Of a stretch of 64,000 bases of DNA, positions 11,376 to 24,019 are shown piece after piece. A model generated the notes under the pieces. That model made no database searches, had not been told where the DNA came from, and was given only the letters and a program-made list of their open reading frames with translations. Location of the stretch: positions 62,001 to 126,000 of the forward strand of contig JALJCO010003469.1 of NCBI GenBank assembly GCA_023101725.1, read 5' to 3'. Positions within the stretch are counted from its first letter, which is position 1. Each line of letters begins with the position of its first letter. The position numbers and the translations under genes are program-made. The stretch comes from Atherinomorus stipes (Eukaryota; Chordata; Actinopteri; Atheriniformes; Atherinidae).

Positions 11376-11504
11376 CAGTAAGGGGGGGGGGAGGGAAAAA
11401 GGGGGGGGGGAGGGGGGGGGGGAGCGGAAGAAAGGGGTGGGGGGGCGGAGGGGGGGGGGGGGGGGGGGGGGGGAATAAAGGTAGGGGGGGAGGGGGGGGG
11501 GGGT
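11376..11504 (+). repeat. Long G-rich tract
   Basis: About 130 bases that are nearly all G, broken by A and a few C or T, including runs of 20 or more G around 11450-11473. It has many runs of four or more G and could form G-quadruplexes. Exact run lengths may be unreliable in the assembly. Confidence 0.85.
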
Positions 11505-13260
11505 TCATGCAAGATATGTGTTACATTTCCATTATACTATCTGGCAGTGGGGAACCCTCAGGGCCGTCACTGCCTTCAAAGAAAGCCTAAAAATTTTGAA
11601 AAGAAAACAAAATCTCTTATTTAAAATAAATTTATTATTTATAGTTTATATATAATTTAACATATTTAATATTTCAATAATACAATACGTTTAATACATT
11701 TTCTGTCATCTACATTATAAGGTTAAGCAACTGTCAGGATATTATCCAATCAAAATCGTCCATCTCTGTTAAGACAGTGCAGGCAAATGTATGTATGCTG
11801 GTTTTGGAGAGTGATGGGCAAATTGACCAATCACAGTTTGACTTTGTGTGGGCAGGACAAAAAAACCCCAGCCCAAGGCCTTCCTGAAGTACGAGCACCG
11901 TCACAGCTCTCTGTGCAGAGCGGTAAAAGAGCTAGCTCGAGAGTTGAATGAGTTAAACAACTGCGACGTTGTGGATAGCTGCTAAAAACACTCTTTTCAA
12001 GGCGGAATTTTGCTGAAAAGCAACAAATAATAAAAAAACGGACTACCAACCCCAGAATGAGAGTTGAAAGAAAAAAATAATCTTTGTGTCCACCTCATCT
12101 GTTGAGCGCTCTTTCTCTGCCCTTTTTCCAAAGAAAAATAACGCCACTTTTTACTGGGTGGGAGGGGTTGGCCCACCAGATTTCCCTCCTCACTGAAAGG
12201 GTTGGGTATTGTAATGATATGATCTGCCTGGAGACCAAGTTGACTCAATTTTTGATTGGCTACAACCTTATTTTTTTTAAAGATAGGTATCACCAGATCA
12301 AAAATGAATTGTTTCCTCTTTAGGTTTGGTTGTATTTAAATAAAGATTTAATTTTGAGAAATTAATCAGACTAAAGCTGAAAGAGGATTTTACCACAATG
12401 TTTTGGGGTTTTATTTCACACACGCTCTGGTATTCTTTAGTGTTTTTGCACACATGTAAGAAGTTATTCTCTTACACCTTGTAACAATGATGAATGGCAC
12501 TGACTGCACAGAAAAGCGTGATTATGAAAGTCTCTGGCCAAGCACACTATAAATACACATGTCTCCTTAGCTGCCAAAGTACGCTCTCTATTTTACCATG
12601 TTTCCCGGTCTCTGAATGCATTAGTGGAAATTCCTCTGAAAAATTAACCAAGCTTGCTCTTAGGCCGCCACATAATGGGTTCGTGCTTCTTTATTCCCCT
12701 TCGCACATAAGATTTAATTAGTTTGTGACAGATAGAAAATGCAGGTAGGAAAAAGAATTGTGACAACTTATAAACTAATCTGCCCCTCCTGTACAATCTT
12801 TTGTTTCTTTTATGGAAATAAACAGTTACAAGAATTTGCTTTTCTCTTTGTTCAAACCTTTTCTTATTGTAATAGTGTAATGCAGTCAAATCTGACATGT
12901 AACAGGTAATTTTGCTAACAGAAAAAACAATTAACTGTAAACAAGAAAGCATTTAGTTTAACATTTTAATGTCATCTTGCAGTTGTTTAAAGAAAAAGCA
13001 GCCCACCCTAAACGAAAAGAAACACACAACTGAGCTCCTGCAATAAAAGAAAATACTTAAGCTAGCATAAGAAAGAGGAAAGCTGTCAGCCAGCCGAGCA
13101 TCCTTGTGTCTTAGTAAAGCTGCTGTGTTCAGAGAAGTCTGCTGAATACAAGATAGAAAGCTGCTGTGGTGTATGTGTATGCTAAGTCTGGAATGTCGAC
13201 CAAATTATGTGAAACACTAACCTTCAAAAGCTATTCTAAACCAGCCTTTACCCAAAGTGT
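11505..13260. other. Intronic sequence, no gene recognised
   Basis: AT-rich around 11620-11700; otherwise mixed. No family was recognised. Open frames such as those near 12000-12300 on both strands overlap each other and look like chance. Confidence 0.45.
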
Positions 13261-13371
13261 TTAAATCCCCAGTAGTGTGTTGTTTTCATCATTTCCTCCA
13301 GTTGAAGTAAAACTGGGGAGAAATGCATTTCTAAATAAAGCACATACCACAAAAAAAAAAAAAAAAAAAAA
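13261..13371 (+). repeat. Possible retroposed 3' end: AATAAA plus 21-nt poly-A
   Basis: AATAAA at 13334-13339 is followed 12 bases later by 21 A (13351-13371), the arrangement expected of a reverse-transcribed, polyadenylated RNA. The source RNA is not recognised, and the left boundary is arbitrary. Confidence 0.4.
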
Positions 13372-14807
13372 TGGTGATGAGACAATGTCAGACATGTCAA
13401 ACCCCTTCAGTGGATTTTTCTAAGACCCAGAACATCTTACAATCAGTCGTTAGGTGGTCTGAGTCAATGTGTGCAAACTTAGTACATCTAGAATGGGAAT
13501 GTAAGAACATGGCGCAGTGTGACTTGGATGAAAATGTCAGTCGGCTACAATTCAGCCGATGGAGACTGGATACAGCACAAATGTCATAGTGAATATTTAC
13601 CCCTGGCATAGTCTGAACATGAGGGGTTCGTCTGTCCGCTTGGCTGGACACTTGGCCTCTATTCTGAATTATGTCTAATGTCACACACTTGGCTGTACCC
13701 TGCTGCTTTTGTTGAAGTTAATTACCACATACACAAAGTTGACTTAATGAACGATCTTTTAATCATCCCTCTGTCGCTTTTCTCCCCCCGTACTCTGCTC
13801 TGTATTACTGTTAGCTGCACTTAACACAAGCAGGGTTAGAGGTCTAAACACTAAGATATGGTGACAGGTGTGATATTTGTCTGAATCTATCCGACTAAGT
13901 TGTGTGAACCAGCTGAACAGCTGCATGATGATGTTTGACTCCTAGCCTTCTCTGGGGAGGTGCACACAATGATTGGCCAAATGGCATCTAGGCTTGCTTA
14001 CCAGCAGATGCAGTACATGCACCCCCCTCCCTGTGTTTCTGTTACATTCTATATTGTTTAATAATGTACAGCACGCTTATGAAACAATAGGAGATGATAG
14101 AAAATGTTAAATAATTCAAGCTAACACTTTCCTAATGTTTGTAGCTCTTGCTAGCTATCGAGGCTGTTTGGTGTGCAGGGACTTGCACTATGACTTCAGA
14201 CTGTTATATGAAGGTCATATAAATCAATGCCAGAGTACAATTTTTCACCAAAATTACTCTTTGCTATTGCTGGTCAACAGGAACACCACCAGCCAGTGCT
14301 CATTCATTCAATAGCAAATGCACATTCTCCTGAAAAAGGTGCCCGTTCAGCTCGTAAAAGGTCTTCTAGGGCTTAATAGAGAAATGTCATGTCTACACAT
14401 ACTTTCATATAGGATTAAACCTGACAAAACTTTATTTTTTTATAGTAGCTGCTACACTCAAGCTCCTCATATATGAACCAATCAGTGAAAAAGGCAGCTT
14501 TTGTGTAGACACAGTCATACAATATGCAGCAGCAGATCACCACAGTTCCCTTTACAGTATGTTGTAGGTTAATGACAAACCGCTGGTGACTTACATCCAA
14601 CAATGTTTTGATTTTGGCTGTCAGCACATTGTTAGCAACGCACACTTTAGCTGCCTGAGCTAACATTAGCTTCACTCATTGATGAGAGTTTATTTACAGT
14701 GACAGCTCTTTGGGGTTCTGATTTAAAGCATTTAAGATGACAAAGACAATGTTCTTGACATAATAATCGATGGATTTCAATGACTTAACTTATGTACATC
14801 CGCAGGT
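13372..14807. other. Intronic sequence, no gene recognised
   Basis: No known domain, clear repeat end or RNA gene was seen in this interval. Confidence 0.4.
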
Positions 14808-15000
14808 CAGCGTGGGAAATTCGGCCACCGAATCATAGCACATTATGCAGCACACAGCCTGTTCAAGGCAATGGAGAGAGACGTGGGTGGGCTCGTTCTT
14901 TGTGGTTTTAACGCTTCATCACCCATTAGCATTAAAAAAACTGGACATGTATGTTTATTCTTTCACAATTCCTGCCTCTAGTTCCTTTCAGTTCACAGCT
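14808..15000 (+). repeat. Dispersed repeat B, copy 1
   Basis: GGGAAATTCGGCCACCGAAT and CACACAGCCTGTTCAAG occur here and again at 36358-36413 in the same order and orientation. Similarity continues through ACTGGACATG and TCTTTCACAATTC. It is non-coding and of unknown family. Confidence 0.75.
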
Positions 15001-15125
15001 CGGAATTACGGGATTGACTTCTGGCAAAAAATGACCTCAAAAAATGAGCTCCAACAAGTACTGGAACGCTCTATATTGGTCACTTCTGGGAAAGTTGTAT
15101 CATAATCATAGACCACTAATACAGA

Positions 15126-15760
15126 GGGACAAACCTTCCGCTACTTCACCCATTGGTTTCTGAAGAGCTAAAAGTGAAGCCAGTTGGGCGTGTCCCACCG
15201 TCGCCATCTTGCTGTGTGTCGTCACTCCCGGAAAACACTAAAATGGGCAAAGACAAGGCCGCTCCGAGCCGTGGGGCAAATGATTGACAGCTGACGTACT
15301 CTGGGCTAAACGCTAACCGAGCTAACTCAAAACTAAGAGGAGATAACAAAGATTAGCCCCCTAAGTGGCGGGGTAAATGTAAGTCACGCTTAGACTTGCT
15401 ATTATCTGACTAAAAACCGCCGTTGTGCTACTCTGCTACAAACTGAGACCTTACCAAGAGCAAACAAGGAGCTAACTAGGAGCCACTGGTCAGCAGGGCG
15501 GGCTTCCGGTCTGCCACATGTCAATCAAAAGGACACACCCTTAATTATGTGTAATGTCAAGATTAAATAACATCTAAATGGATGAGTTATAAAATTCACC
15601 CCTCTCACAGTTGACATGAAGGTGAACCTGACCTATTAAACCTGAGATGATTTTTTGAACCAGGCTGTAAACATGTTTATTTCTGCTGAGAAGTTGGCGT
15701 TTTTAACATGGGAATCCCTAAAGAATTCGGGCGAAAAAAAAAAAAAAAAAGGGGGAAAAA

Positions 15761-15849
<89 letters not shown>

Positions 15850-15970
15850 AGAAACCTCTAAGTCTATGGGGATTTGCTCTTTTTTGCTGCCCCTAGTGGA
15901 TCAAGGGAGAACTACAAATAATGACTTCTTCTGGGTAGCCTCATTGTTGGCCACCAGAGGTTGCCGCTTG
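15126..15970 (+). repeat. Dispersed repeat A, copy 1, with a poly-A insertion
   Basis: Shares long blocks with 55353-56794 and 59966-60595, all in the same orientation. Landmarks are GAAGCCAGTTGGGCGTG, GCAAACAAGGAGCTAACT, GTCAATCAAAAGGA and GGCTGTAAACATGTT. This copy alone has about 140 extra bases around 15718-15860, mainly poly-A. The repeat is common in fish, but I cannot name the family. Confidence 0.8.
15734..15847 (+). repeat. Poly-A tract of about 114 nt with G interruptions
   Basis: Nearly pure A with GGGGG at 15751-15755 and single G at 15780 and near 15816. It sits just after GAATTCGGGCG and inside repeat A copy 1, at a place where the other two copies have no insertion. Confidence 0.9.
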
Positions 15971-16103
15971 ATTATACCATGGTAAGTGAGAATTGTAATG
16001 TCAACTGGTGTGCATTATTTTTGCATATACACACACCTAACTAGACAACTGTCATATCATTCCGCCACAGAATGGTATCACCATAGCAACGCCCAAACCA
16101 GCT

Positions 16104-16352
16104 GCAAGCATAAAATAGTTCTTATACTTAAAAATATTTAGGGAGTTTAATAAAGTGAATAAACATTTTTTATTTAATGTTTACTCTGTGGGACCCTGGT
16201 AAAGGCGGATTAAACAACCCTGATTCGTGCATTATACCATTTTAATGCACTTCACGGAGGAAGTGCATTAGGACTCCGCTGTGCGCCGTATAGACAGCGT
16301 CGTGCATTAAAACTGTATAATGCACTGCCCCTTGTTGTTTAATCTTCACTTA
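16104..16352 (+). mobile_element. Palindromic MITE, copy 1
   Basis: Internal inverted pairs are visible: GGATTAAACAAC with GTTGTTTAATC, GTGCATTATACC with the later GTATAATGCAC, and AATAAACATT with AATGTTTACT. A second copy at 28739-28965 has the same order. No coding sequence is present. Confidence 0.7.
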
Positions 16353-18499
16353 TAACACAGGTACAAACAAACAGAGTACTTGTGTATGGCAAGCAAGGTT
16401 TATTTTTTGTATTTATGCAAACTTAAAGCCAACACTAATTCCCACAACTAAGAACAGCAGTCAAGATTTGTGATTAAAATAAAAAAAGGAAAATTTCAGC
16501 TTTAGATTGCAGTTTGAACATAAAAAATATGTGATTGAGAGAATGTACTTAAAATAACTGTTGTATCCTGATTTTCTACAGTATTTTTCCCCAAGAGCTG
16601 CACACATTCATGCACGCATCAACATATTTAGACGACCTTCATCTTGCATTATAGCTACCTTTTCTCTCCTTTCTCCACTCCATACGCAACCACCTGCCAC
16701 CCTCCAGGGTTCCCCTCCCCCTCAGATGTGATGTGTTCATGTCTTGTTTGGGTAATATGTGGACATTAAATCTTTCACCTGATGTTGGCAGCCTCGTCGT
16801 CTGGCTTTGTCTTTGTTGACAAAACACTTGACCTTCAGGTGTAGTGAAATGTCATCTGATTTAAAGTGCCCAGCATGAATTGCCACTGCTCCTTTTTTTC
16901 TAGAAATCGAAACATTGCATTTTGATGCGGAAGTGTCACAGCAAATGCATTAGAGTGTGATTAGTGTGTGACACACAAACACACACACACACACACACAT
17001 CTGGATTTTTTCTATAATTGCAGCCTAGCATTTTCCTAGCAACACTATTTATACGCTCATGTCTCTATGTAATTATACAGGGAAATGTGTTTTAGAAAAG
17101 TGATGCTACCCCTGAGCTTTTGATCATTTTCAAGTCAAACAAATGTGAAAAATCTCGACCTCTTTTGCCCTGCATGACAAAGAAACTAAATTTATGCACT
17201 ACAAATGTTTGAAGTGGCATTCATGCTGAAAACCATGATTTTATCCAAAATGACAGTGAGGGTAGTTATGATTCACTGAGGTCTTGAAAGATTAAAGACA
17301 TTATCTTGGATTGTTTTATGATGCAATGTTTCATTTATATTTAGAAAACTGGCTACTGTCTGTGCATATACCCCCCCACACACACACCCCCCCCCCCCCA
17401 CTCTGTTAATACAATATATTTTTTGTCCTGTGTCCTGTAAGCCTCATTTACCCACATTCCCCCTTTTCTCCTCCTCACATGGGCTCTAAGTCACTGTTAG
17501 GTATGTTTGCTTAAACAAGCATGTAACTGCAGTCATGTTCCCAACTGGTGTTGTCAAGATTAATTTGGTGTTTTCCTAATGCATGCTAATGAGAAAGTTG
17601 TGTGCGTTTGATTGTCAATAACATGAAATACGGCTCTGCTCCCTAAATGCTGGCTCCGTTCAATATCCTATTAAAGTTGAATCACAGATAACTTGGCGCG
17701 CATCAGGAAAGCAATCTGAAATTTGTGCTGACATTGATCCAGCAGGAAGGAGACCTATTGCTCCGATTAACACCACTGCCCCAGGAGAGGAGTCCCTTGC
17801 CCATTAATAGCCCACTGTCCCAGATTTTACTTAGAGCATCTAAAATGCTTTTATTTATGAGATACACAGTAGCAAAGCAGCACGGACACAGAACAGTACC
17901 GACCTTTTTAACCATCCCTGGGAGCTGTGCTGTTTATCACAATGTTTCATTTCCAGGTAATATTCTGGCCCATATTATTCTTCTTATCTGTCAACATAAC
18001 GTAGTGGCTGTTTGTATAAGACTTCTTCCAAAAAAAAAAAAAAGAGAGAGGAAAAAATGTCAAATGTAAGCATAAACTAGGTGCAATGATTTGCAGATAA
18101 TTTAAACCATGTGTTTGATATTTGACAGTAGATGATACGGTTTCCATATTCTTTGCAATTTATGCAAGAAAACATAAATTGTTGGACAGTTTTTTCCTCT
18201 ATGCTGGGAACACCTCCCCATCCTTACATCTAAACCTCTGCACAATGTTCTTTTTCTCTGCTCAGTCATTTACTGACCTGTGAGCAATTAACTTTATTAT
18301 TAGAAAGCAACGCACTTTCATCCCCATGGTATCAACTAGAGTTGGTAGTGTCTCTATGTAAGCGTAAGCGACTGTGTGGTAATGTTTGCACATACGTCTC
18401 ACCATAACAACACACCCAGCAACAACACAGAGTTAACAATTATGGTTGTTTTTTTCTTTTTTTTTCCATCATTTATCATGCTTCGGTTGATAAATAAAC
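16353..18499. other. Intronic sequence with short microsatellites
   Basis: (CA)n at about 16974-17000, a C/CA-rich stretch at 17371-17401 and an A run at 18031-18043. No gene was recognised. Confidence 0.5.
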
Positions 18500-18880
18500 A
18501 AAACAACCACACAGGAAAGAAGTCGCCATGATGACTGTTGTCTCTTGTTACCTGCTGAAAAGCCTTTGCAAGCTTTTCATCCGTATTTTAGCAAAGCTAG
18601 CGTGGCTAGTCTGGCTTAGAGGCTGCTGTTGTTGTTTGATTCGTAATGACGTACAGCTCTCTATCCCTTTTCTCTGGCCCTTCCTCAGCAAGTCAGCATC
18701 TGACGTCCCTCGCTCTGAAGGGCTAGATTCATACCCCCTACCCCTCGTTCTGTCCACTGCCCCTACATGCAAAGAGGAATTGGGACAGCACTACCTTCAT
18801 GGGAACGTGCAAAATTTAAGGGTAGGGCTAAAAAGTAGGGCGAGTGGGTGTATTGGGACGCATCCAACGTCCATGTTCCA
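18500..18880. repeat. Possible fish interspersed repeat (CCCTACCCCT type)
   Basis: The TACCCCCTACCCCTCG block (18733) and the TTAAGGGTAGGGCTAAAAAG block (18818), with GGAATTGGGACAGC and GTGTATTGGGACGC, resemble a family common in fish genomes. The recognition is from memory and the boundaries are approximate. An open frame across it (18528-18902) is not credited as a gene. Confidence 0.35.
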
Positions 18881-19284
18881 AGGAGTCGATCTGCACAACT
18901 AAACAAAAGTTTTAGCAGTTCCATTCCTGTGATCTATTTCATGTTTCTGTTTTGATCTCATTGGCTGCTTTTTTTTTAGATTCATGCACAGAAGCTGCTT
19001 GTGTAGTGCTGGAAAACAGTTTTTCTCAAAGTTTACCCAGGGAATTGCTGATAAAGAGCATCTTGTCCATTAATTAATCTTCACACCAGGGGGTCCTTAC
19101 AAATAATTTTGCAGCAGAACAGAAAACTCTAGAAATGAATCTGTATAAATATGGGATGTTTCACCAGTTTGTTTTCAGCTTTTCATCTAGTAATGTGTAA
19201 TTTGTGCTCAGTCTTGTTCATCTCTTGGCATTATAAGAAAAGTGTTTTTCATTGTATTTTAAGTATTTGGTAGTGCCCAACATT

Positions 19285-20458
19285 AGGGATGGGCATATCG
19301 ATACCCTGGAGTCGATACTTCAAAACCAGCCAGGCAAAATATCAGAATCAATACTTTTTTGAGTATCGCGATACCACTGTACAGATGCAAAACATGCTAT
19401 TTGTTTTCACTTCTGAGAGTTTTCGGCAATGAAATGATGTGAAAGCAGCCAGATTCTAGCTTCTGTGTCACATGATGATGGTAGCCAATCAGATGTCTGG
19501 ATGATGCTGCTGCTGTTAGTGATGATGATGATGTTTTGGTATCTTTCAGTACTTTAATGCACCTTATGTTTTTGTATATTTGTGATATTACTATTACATT
19601 TATATTGGAAAATTTTCCACTGAATATATTTAAATAATTTTAAATTATAAATAAAATAAAATTATAATAAAAATGTTTTTAATCTAATTTTTTTTTTTTA
19701 GTTTACTCATCAATATAATTTATTGTTTTAAAAGCATTTCTTTCCAGTACTTCTGTTTTCAAGTGTTACTTATATCTAATATTGTCTGCATTCAACATAT
19801 TAATGCAAACTGTACAATCATGTGGTTTGCCTTAAAGGGACCAAAAGTATCGGAATCATATCGGTATCAATTTTTTTAAAAGTGCCATAAACTACTGGCA
19901 CAGTCATCCTCAAAATTATTCATACTCTCTAATTAAAGAAATGGTTTATTCATAATAAAGATATAAATAACAAGAAACTAGGCATTAATAACAAATAAAA
20001 ATTTTGAAAGTGTAATTTTGTGAAATAAAATATCGCTTTTGAATTGTGGTTAAAAATAATCATTTTAAATAAACAAACAAACAAAGCTGTCCCAGACGCA
20101 TTAGAGCACCTTTCCCATGAACAGTGGACCAAAATACCTGCCAGCAGGTGTAGACGTCTTTTTGAACATTAGAGAAAACACCTGATTGCAGTGATTGCTT
20201 CAAAGTAAAACTTTAGCTTTGGAGCCCCATCATGCTTGTTTTATTTTTTTGTGTTTGTTTTTAATATTTCTGTTGAAACATAATTAAAAATCAATGTCAT
20301 GATTTTCATAGAATTTTTATTTATTATTACTTTTGTCAATTCCAACTTATTTCACTGACAGCTGATTTTTTTTTTCCCTTCTTTAATTGGAGGGTATGAA
20401 TAATTTTGAGGACGACTGTATCATATCGACATGAAAAATTTCAGTATCGCCCATCCCT
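19285..20458. mobile_element. hAT-like non-autonomous element with 5-bp target duplication
   Basis: The left end AGGGATGGGCATATCGATAC and the right end AGTATCGCCCATCCCT form inverted repeats. ACATT flanks both sides (19280-19284 and 20459-20463). The interior contains a second, Tc1-type element. No hAT transposase is visible. hAT elements usually make 8-bp duplications, so the superfamily call is tentative. Confidence 0.65.
19899..20420. mobile_element. Tc1-type non-autonomous element nested in the hAT-like element
   Basis: The left end CAGTCATCCTCAAAATTATT and the right end AATAATTTTGAGGACGACTG are inverted repeats, with a TA following the right end. Part of the interior (20150-20370) recurs in reverse complement at 28080-28330. 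This dates it after the surrounding hAT-like element. Confidence 0.7.
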
Positions 20459-20463
20459 ACATT

Positions 20464-23400
20464 AAATACTTTATGTGTTTTATATATTTTTTGTGTTTTT
20501 CCTTTAATTACATGTTCTGATGACACGATTCCTCCCATCTACTTAAGGGAGTCTACACCTGTGCTCTTGTTAACCCTGATGAAAGCTGGAAAGTTGAAAC
20601 ATGTAGGTGAAGGTGTATTAAAGCTTGCACTTGCAAATTTGGAGTGACTCAACTCTTCCTTTGTTTTTATCTGTAAAGAGGTTGTAAAAAATTAATCATA
20701 TTGACCTATAACAATTGCACACTATTTCATAATATCAGCCTGCACGCACCACAACAAACATGTGATTGGTACATTTGTCCAAAACGTTTTGTCGTCACAC
20801 ACAGTGTCCTCCCACAGAAATGCCTATGAGTGCTGTTTTCCACTGGCCTTTGGTGCACGTACTGTAAGGAAGAATTCAGGCTATGTAATATGAACCTATA
20901 ACCATGTATGTATTAATATTTAAGCCTAAGCATGTATTTTTTATAACTAACTTGATAAACGTTAACTGACAGCATAGTAGAAAAGTGAAAAGCTGTTGTA
21001 AAATATCGAGTTAGACTGGACTCAACTTTGCTTTTGTCAGTAGTATATCACCAGCATCTATACTTCCAATCCTGTTATAAATATTTTAAACCTATAACTG
21101 CACAGTGTCACATCTGTGACAGTTTCCAGTCATGTCAAATTACAGACTGAAAAAAATGTACGCATTTTATGTTTTCCAAGCCTTAAAAATATGACAATTT
21201 CATCATTTTGAGCACGGATGTCAGTGTCAGATCATGCAAAATGTAGGCTGTATGGTTTTGAAATGCAGACGTTTCACAGAGGAGAGACAAATTGAAAAGA
21301 TGTAAGGAAAATTCATCGATGTACAAGAGCTGTGTCTGAAAGTATTTTATTTGGAGATTTGACTCTGATGCTTCATCTCTGTGCGGTGACATGAACAAAG
21401 GACGGGGGATAGGAAAGGACCCCCCACCCCCACCCCCTGGAGTGTAGACAACGGTGGATGAGCAGAATAGGAGGTAGCACGTACTTCAGATGGAGCTCCT
21501 CTGAGATCAGGAACAGGTGTTGGATCAGATGGAGTCAGGTTAGAGGAAAGTAAGCCTGGAAGTGGAACGACAGCATTTAAAAGAACAGGGTCAGACTGGT
21601 TAAAGAAGTAGCCGGTGAAAAGAAGATGATGACACGTGTGAATTAGCTGTGAGGAGATCCCAAACATCGCATGTGCAGACCTGAGGGAAAAAGCCTTCCT
21701 TACTATGCAGTTTTATATCCCAGAAAGTAGCCGCAACGTCATGTCGTTTCTAAGAATGTGTTGCCCCTCTGGCTTGGCAACCAGAAAAGCTTTTTTTTAG
21801 CTTTTAATAAAAATGTTCCATATTCAACCTTTAACTCTCAAGAAAACAAAATAGGAGAGTCTGTTTGATCTCACATTAACAACTCGGCTACAAATGCAGC
21901 ACGATGTGATCTGTCCCTGGAAATATATCACAGCTTTCCCAATCCTGTATGTCGTTTTGGTAGATGAATAGATTTTTTCAAACAAACTTCCAACACCTGA
22001 CCTTTAGAGCATCAGACTCATCATTTGATGAGAAGGATTATTAGATTCTAGTAAGTTTCTTTCATTTGGGAATCACCTGAGAAGCAGCTAATGGCTGCTT
22101 TGACATATTTTAAACAGTTCACATGAACATCTGTAAAATGCCATAGACCCATTCTAAGAGCTAATTAGTTCAATACCAGATGTCCATGTGCTGCTGCAGT
22201 TTAGCTCCGACTCACGGGAGGTTGCTGTGATTACACCCACTCAAACTGTGATTGTCTGATCTTAGAACGCGATCAAATGCACAGTATGTAATATGCATCG
22301 TGAAAAGGCAAGTAGCTCGTCTATTTAGCGGCCCCCAGGAGCTGGGAGAAAGCAGACGACAGATCTTTGGTTTCTTTCCCCTTTTTTAAGCTGATTTCAG
22401 CCATTTGATTATAAACAGTGTGATAAGGGCATCTCCTTAGAATAAATATGACCAGTAATGAGCGATGGCATCACTGTTTATGCATGTCCTTGACATTCTC
22501 TTTGAGAAAGGAGTAACAGCATCCTCCTAAATAGATCTTAAAGTCCACTGGAAGGGATAAATGTCAGTGGGCCTCACTGAGAAATCGCCCCGCTTTTTTT
22601 TTCCTCTTCGCTGACCTTCACTATGTCTACCCTAAAGAGAATTAGCGGGATATTAACAAATAATCAGTATGTATACTGTGATGAAAGTGATCCCTGGAGA
22701 CAGATTGGATATGTCTTCCACAAAAGCATGCCCTTAAACTGACAATTAATTAGCGCATTTAGGTAATGATAAATAATTAATTAGCATGACATTGAGCGAC
22801 TTCTGGGACAGTACGACAACTGGATAAATTATCAAGCCTCGGCGTGAGTTAAATAAGCCTGAGACTAGAGCCTGCATCGCATAAATCCATCGTGTATTTG
22901 AATATCAGTTTCATGTAATAGGTGTCATCATATCTCTCCTGGCAGGAGCTTTTCCTCAGGACGCTGTTTGGCTCCTTTCGTGGAGGTGCAGCGTGAACAG
23001 ATCGATAAATGTTGTGCGCACGATTATGGTACGATTATACACTGAGAGAGAGAGAAAGGTGATTCAAATAGAGGCGCCACACCTCTTGGCACAGCTCCTT
23101 TGGCTGAAAAAAGCTCAGCGGGAAGCAGAGTGGTCAGCAGGCCTGGCTGCAGACCTGCTTTAGTACCAGCTGGCTTTAGAGCAGAATCAGAGCCTCCCTC
23201 CTTGTTTCCACCTGCCGTATGCTGCTCAAGTGTTCCAAATCAGGCCATTATCTGCTTCATTTCCTTGCTGTCCAACTCAGCTTGCAAGTAAGTCAGCTGC
23301 TCACCCCTACAGCACGACATCTCAGCTCAAAAGAACCGGAGAGACGAGAAAAATGTATTCAACCAGCACATTTTAAATTATTAGTAACTGAATGAATTCT

Positions 23401-24019
23401 TACCGGCACAGCAGTAAGCGTGAAACGTCAACATCAATTTTTCTCTTTTACTATTTCCTTTTATATTGGAGCTTGTTTGCATCCTCACACCTCTCCATAA
23501 GTGAACTTACCACACTTGGAATTTAGTTATGATGAGGAAAATAAATGAGAAATGATCTTTACACAGCTCATGGCGGTTCTCTGAAGAGGTCACCTTTAAC
23601 CGTGCCTCTTTCTCATGCAGGTTACGGAAGACTACGTTCTGATCTCTCCAGACATAGATGCCACTGAATAAATCAGACCCCTCACCCTTCCAAAAACAAT
23701 TGTGAGATGACTGGATTAGCATCTCATTAGCAACACTGATGCGTCTGTAACGTAGACAGATACACAAGCCTCCATGCACACTCAGATTGACTTTTTTTTC
23801 TTCTTATGAGCCTCTTGTATATTGAACAATAAAATGTTAAGTTTTCTAAAATCTGTTATGTGATCACTGTGTGACCGTTGATTTAAAAATAATTGCAAAA
23901 GAAATCATCAATATAACTTTAACTTCAATATATGTAGAATATAAACTAGAATTTAATGCCACACACAGAAAAAAAAAAACATTTTCTTGATAAGATTTCT
24001 TGAAATGAGTTGCATTGCC
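20464..24019. other. Intronic sequence with a possible conserved element
   Basis: No gene was recognised. Around 22560-22830 the sequence is unique-looking and dense in homeodomain-type cores (ACAATTAATTAGCGC, AAATAATTAATTAGCATG). A short GA repeat lies at about 23045-23056. An ORF at 23100-23291 has no recognisable family. Confidence 0.35.

Noticed and set aside
15655..15896. Lysine-rich open frames
   Set aside because: They are translations of the poly-A tract.
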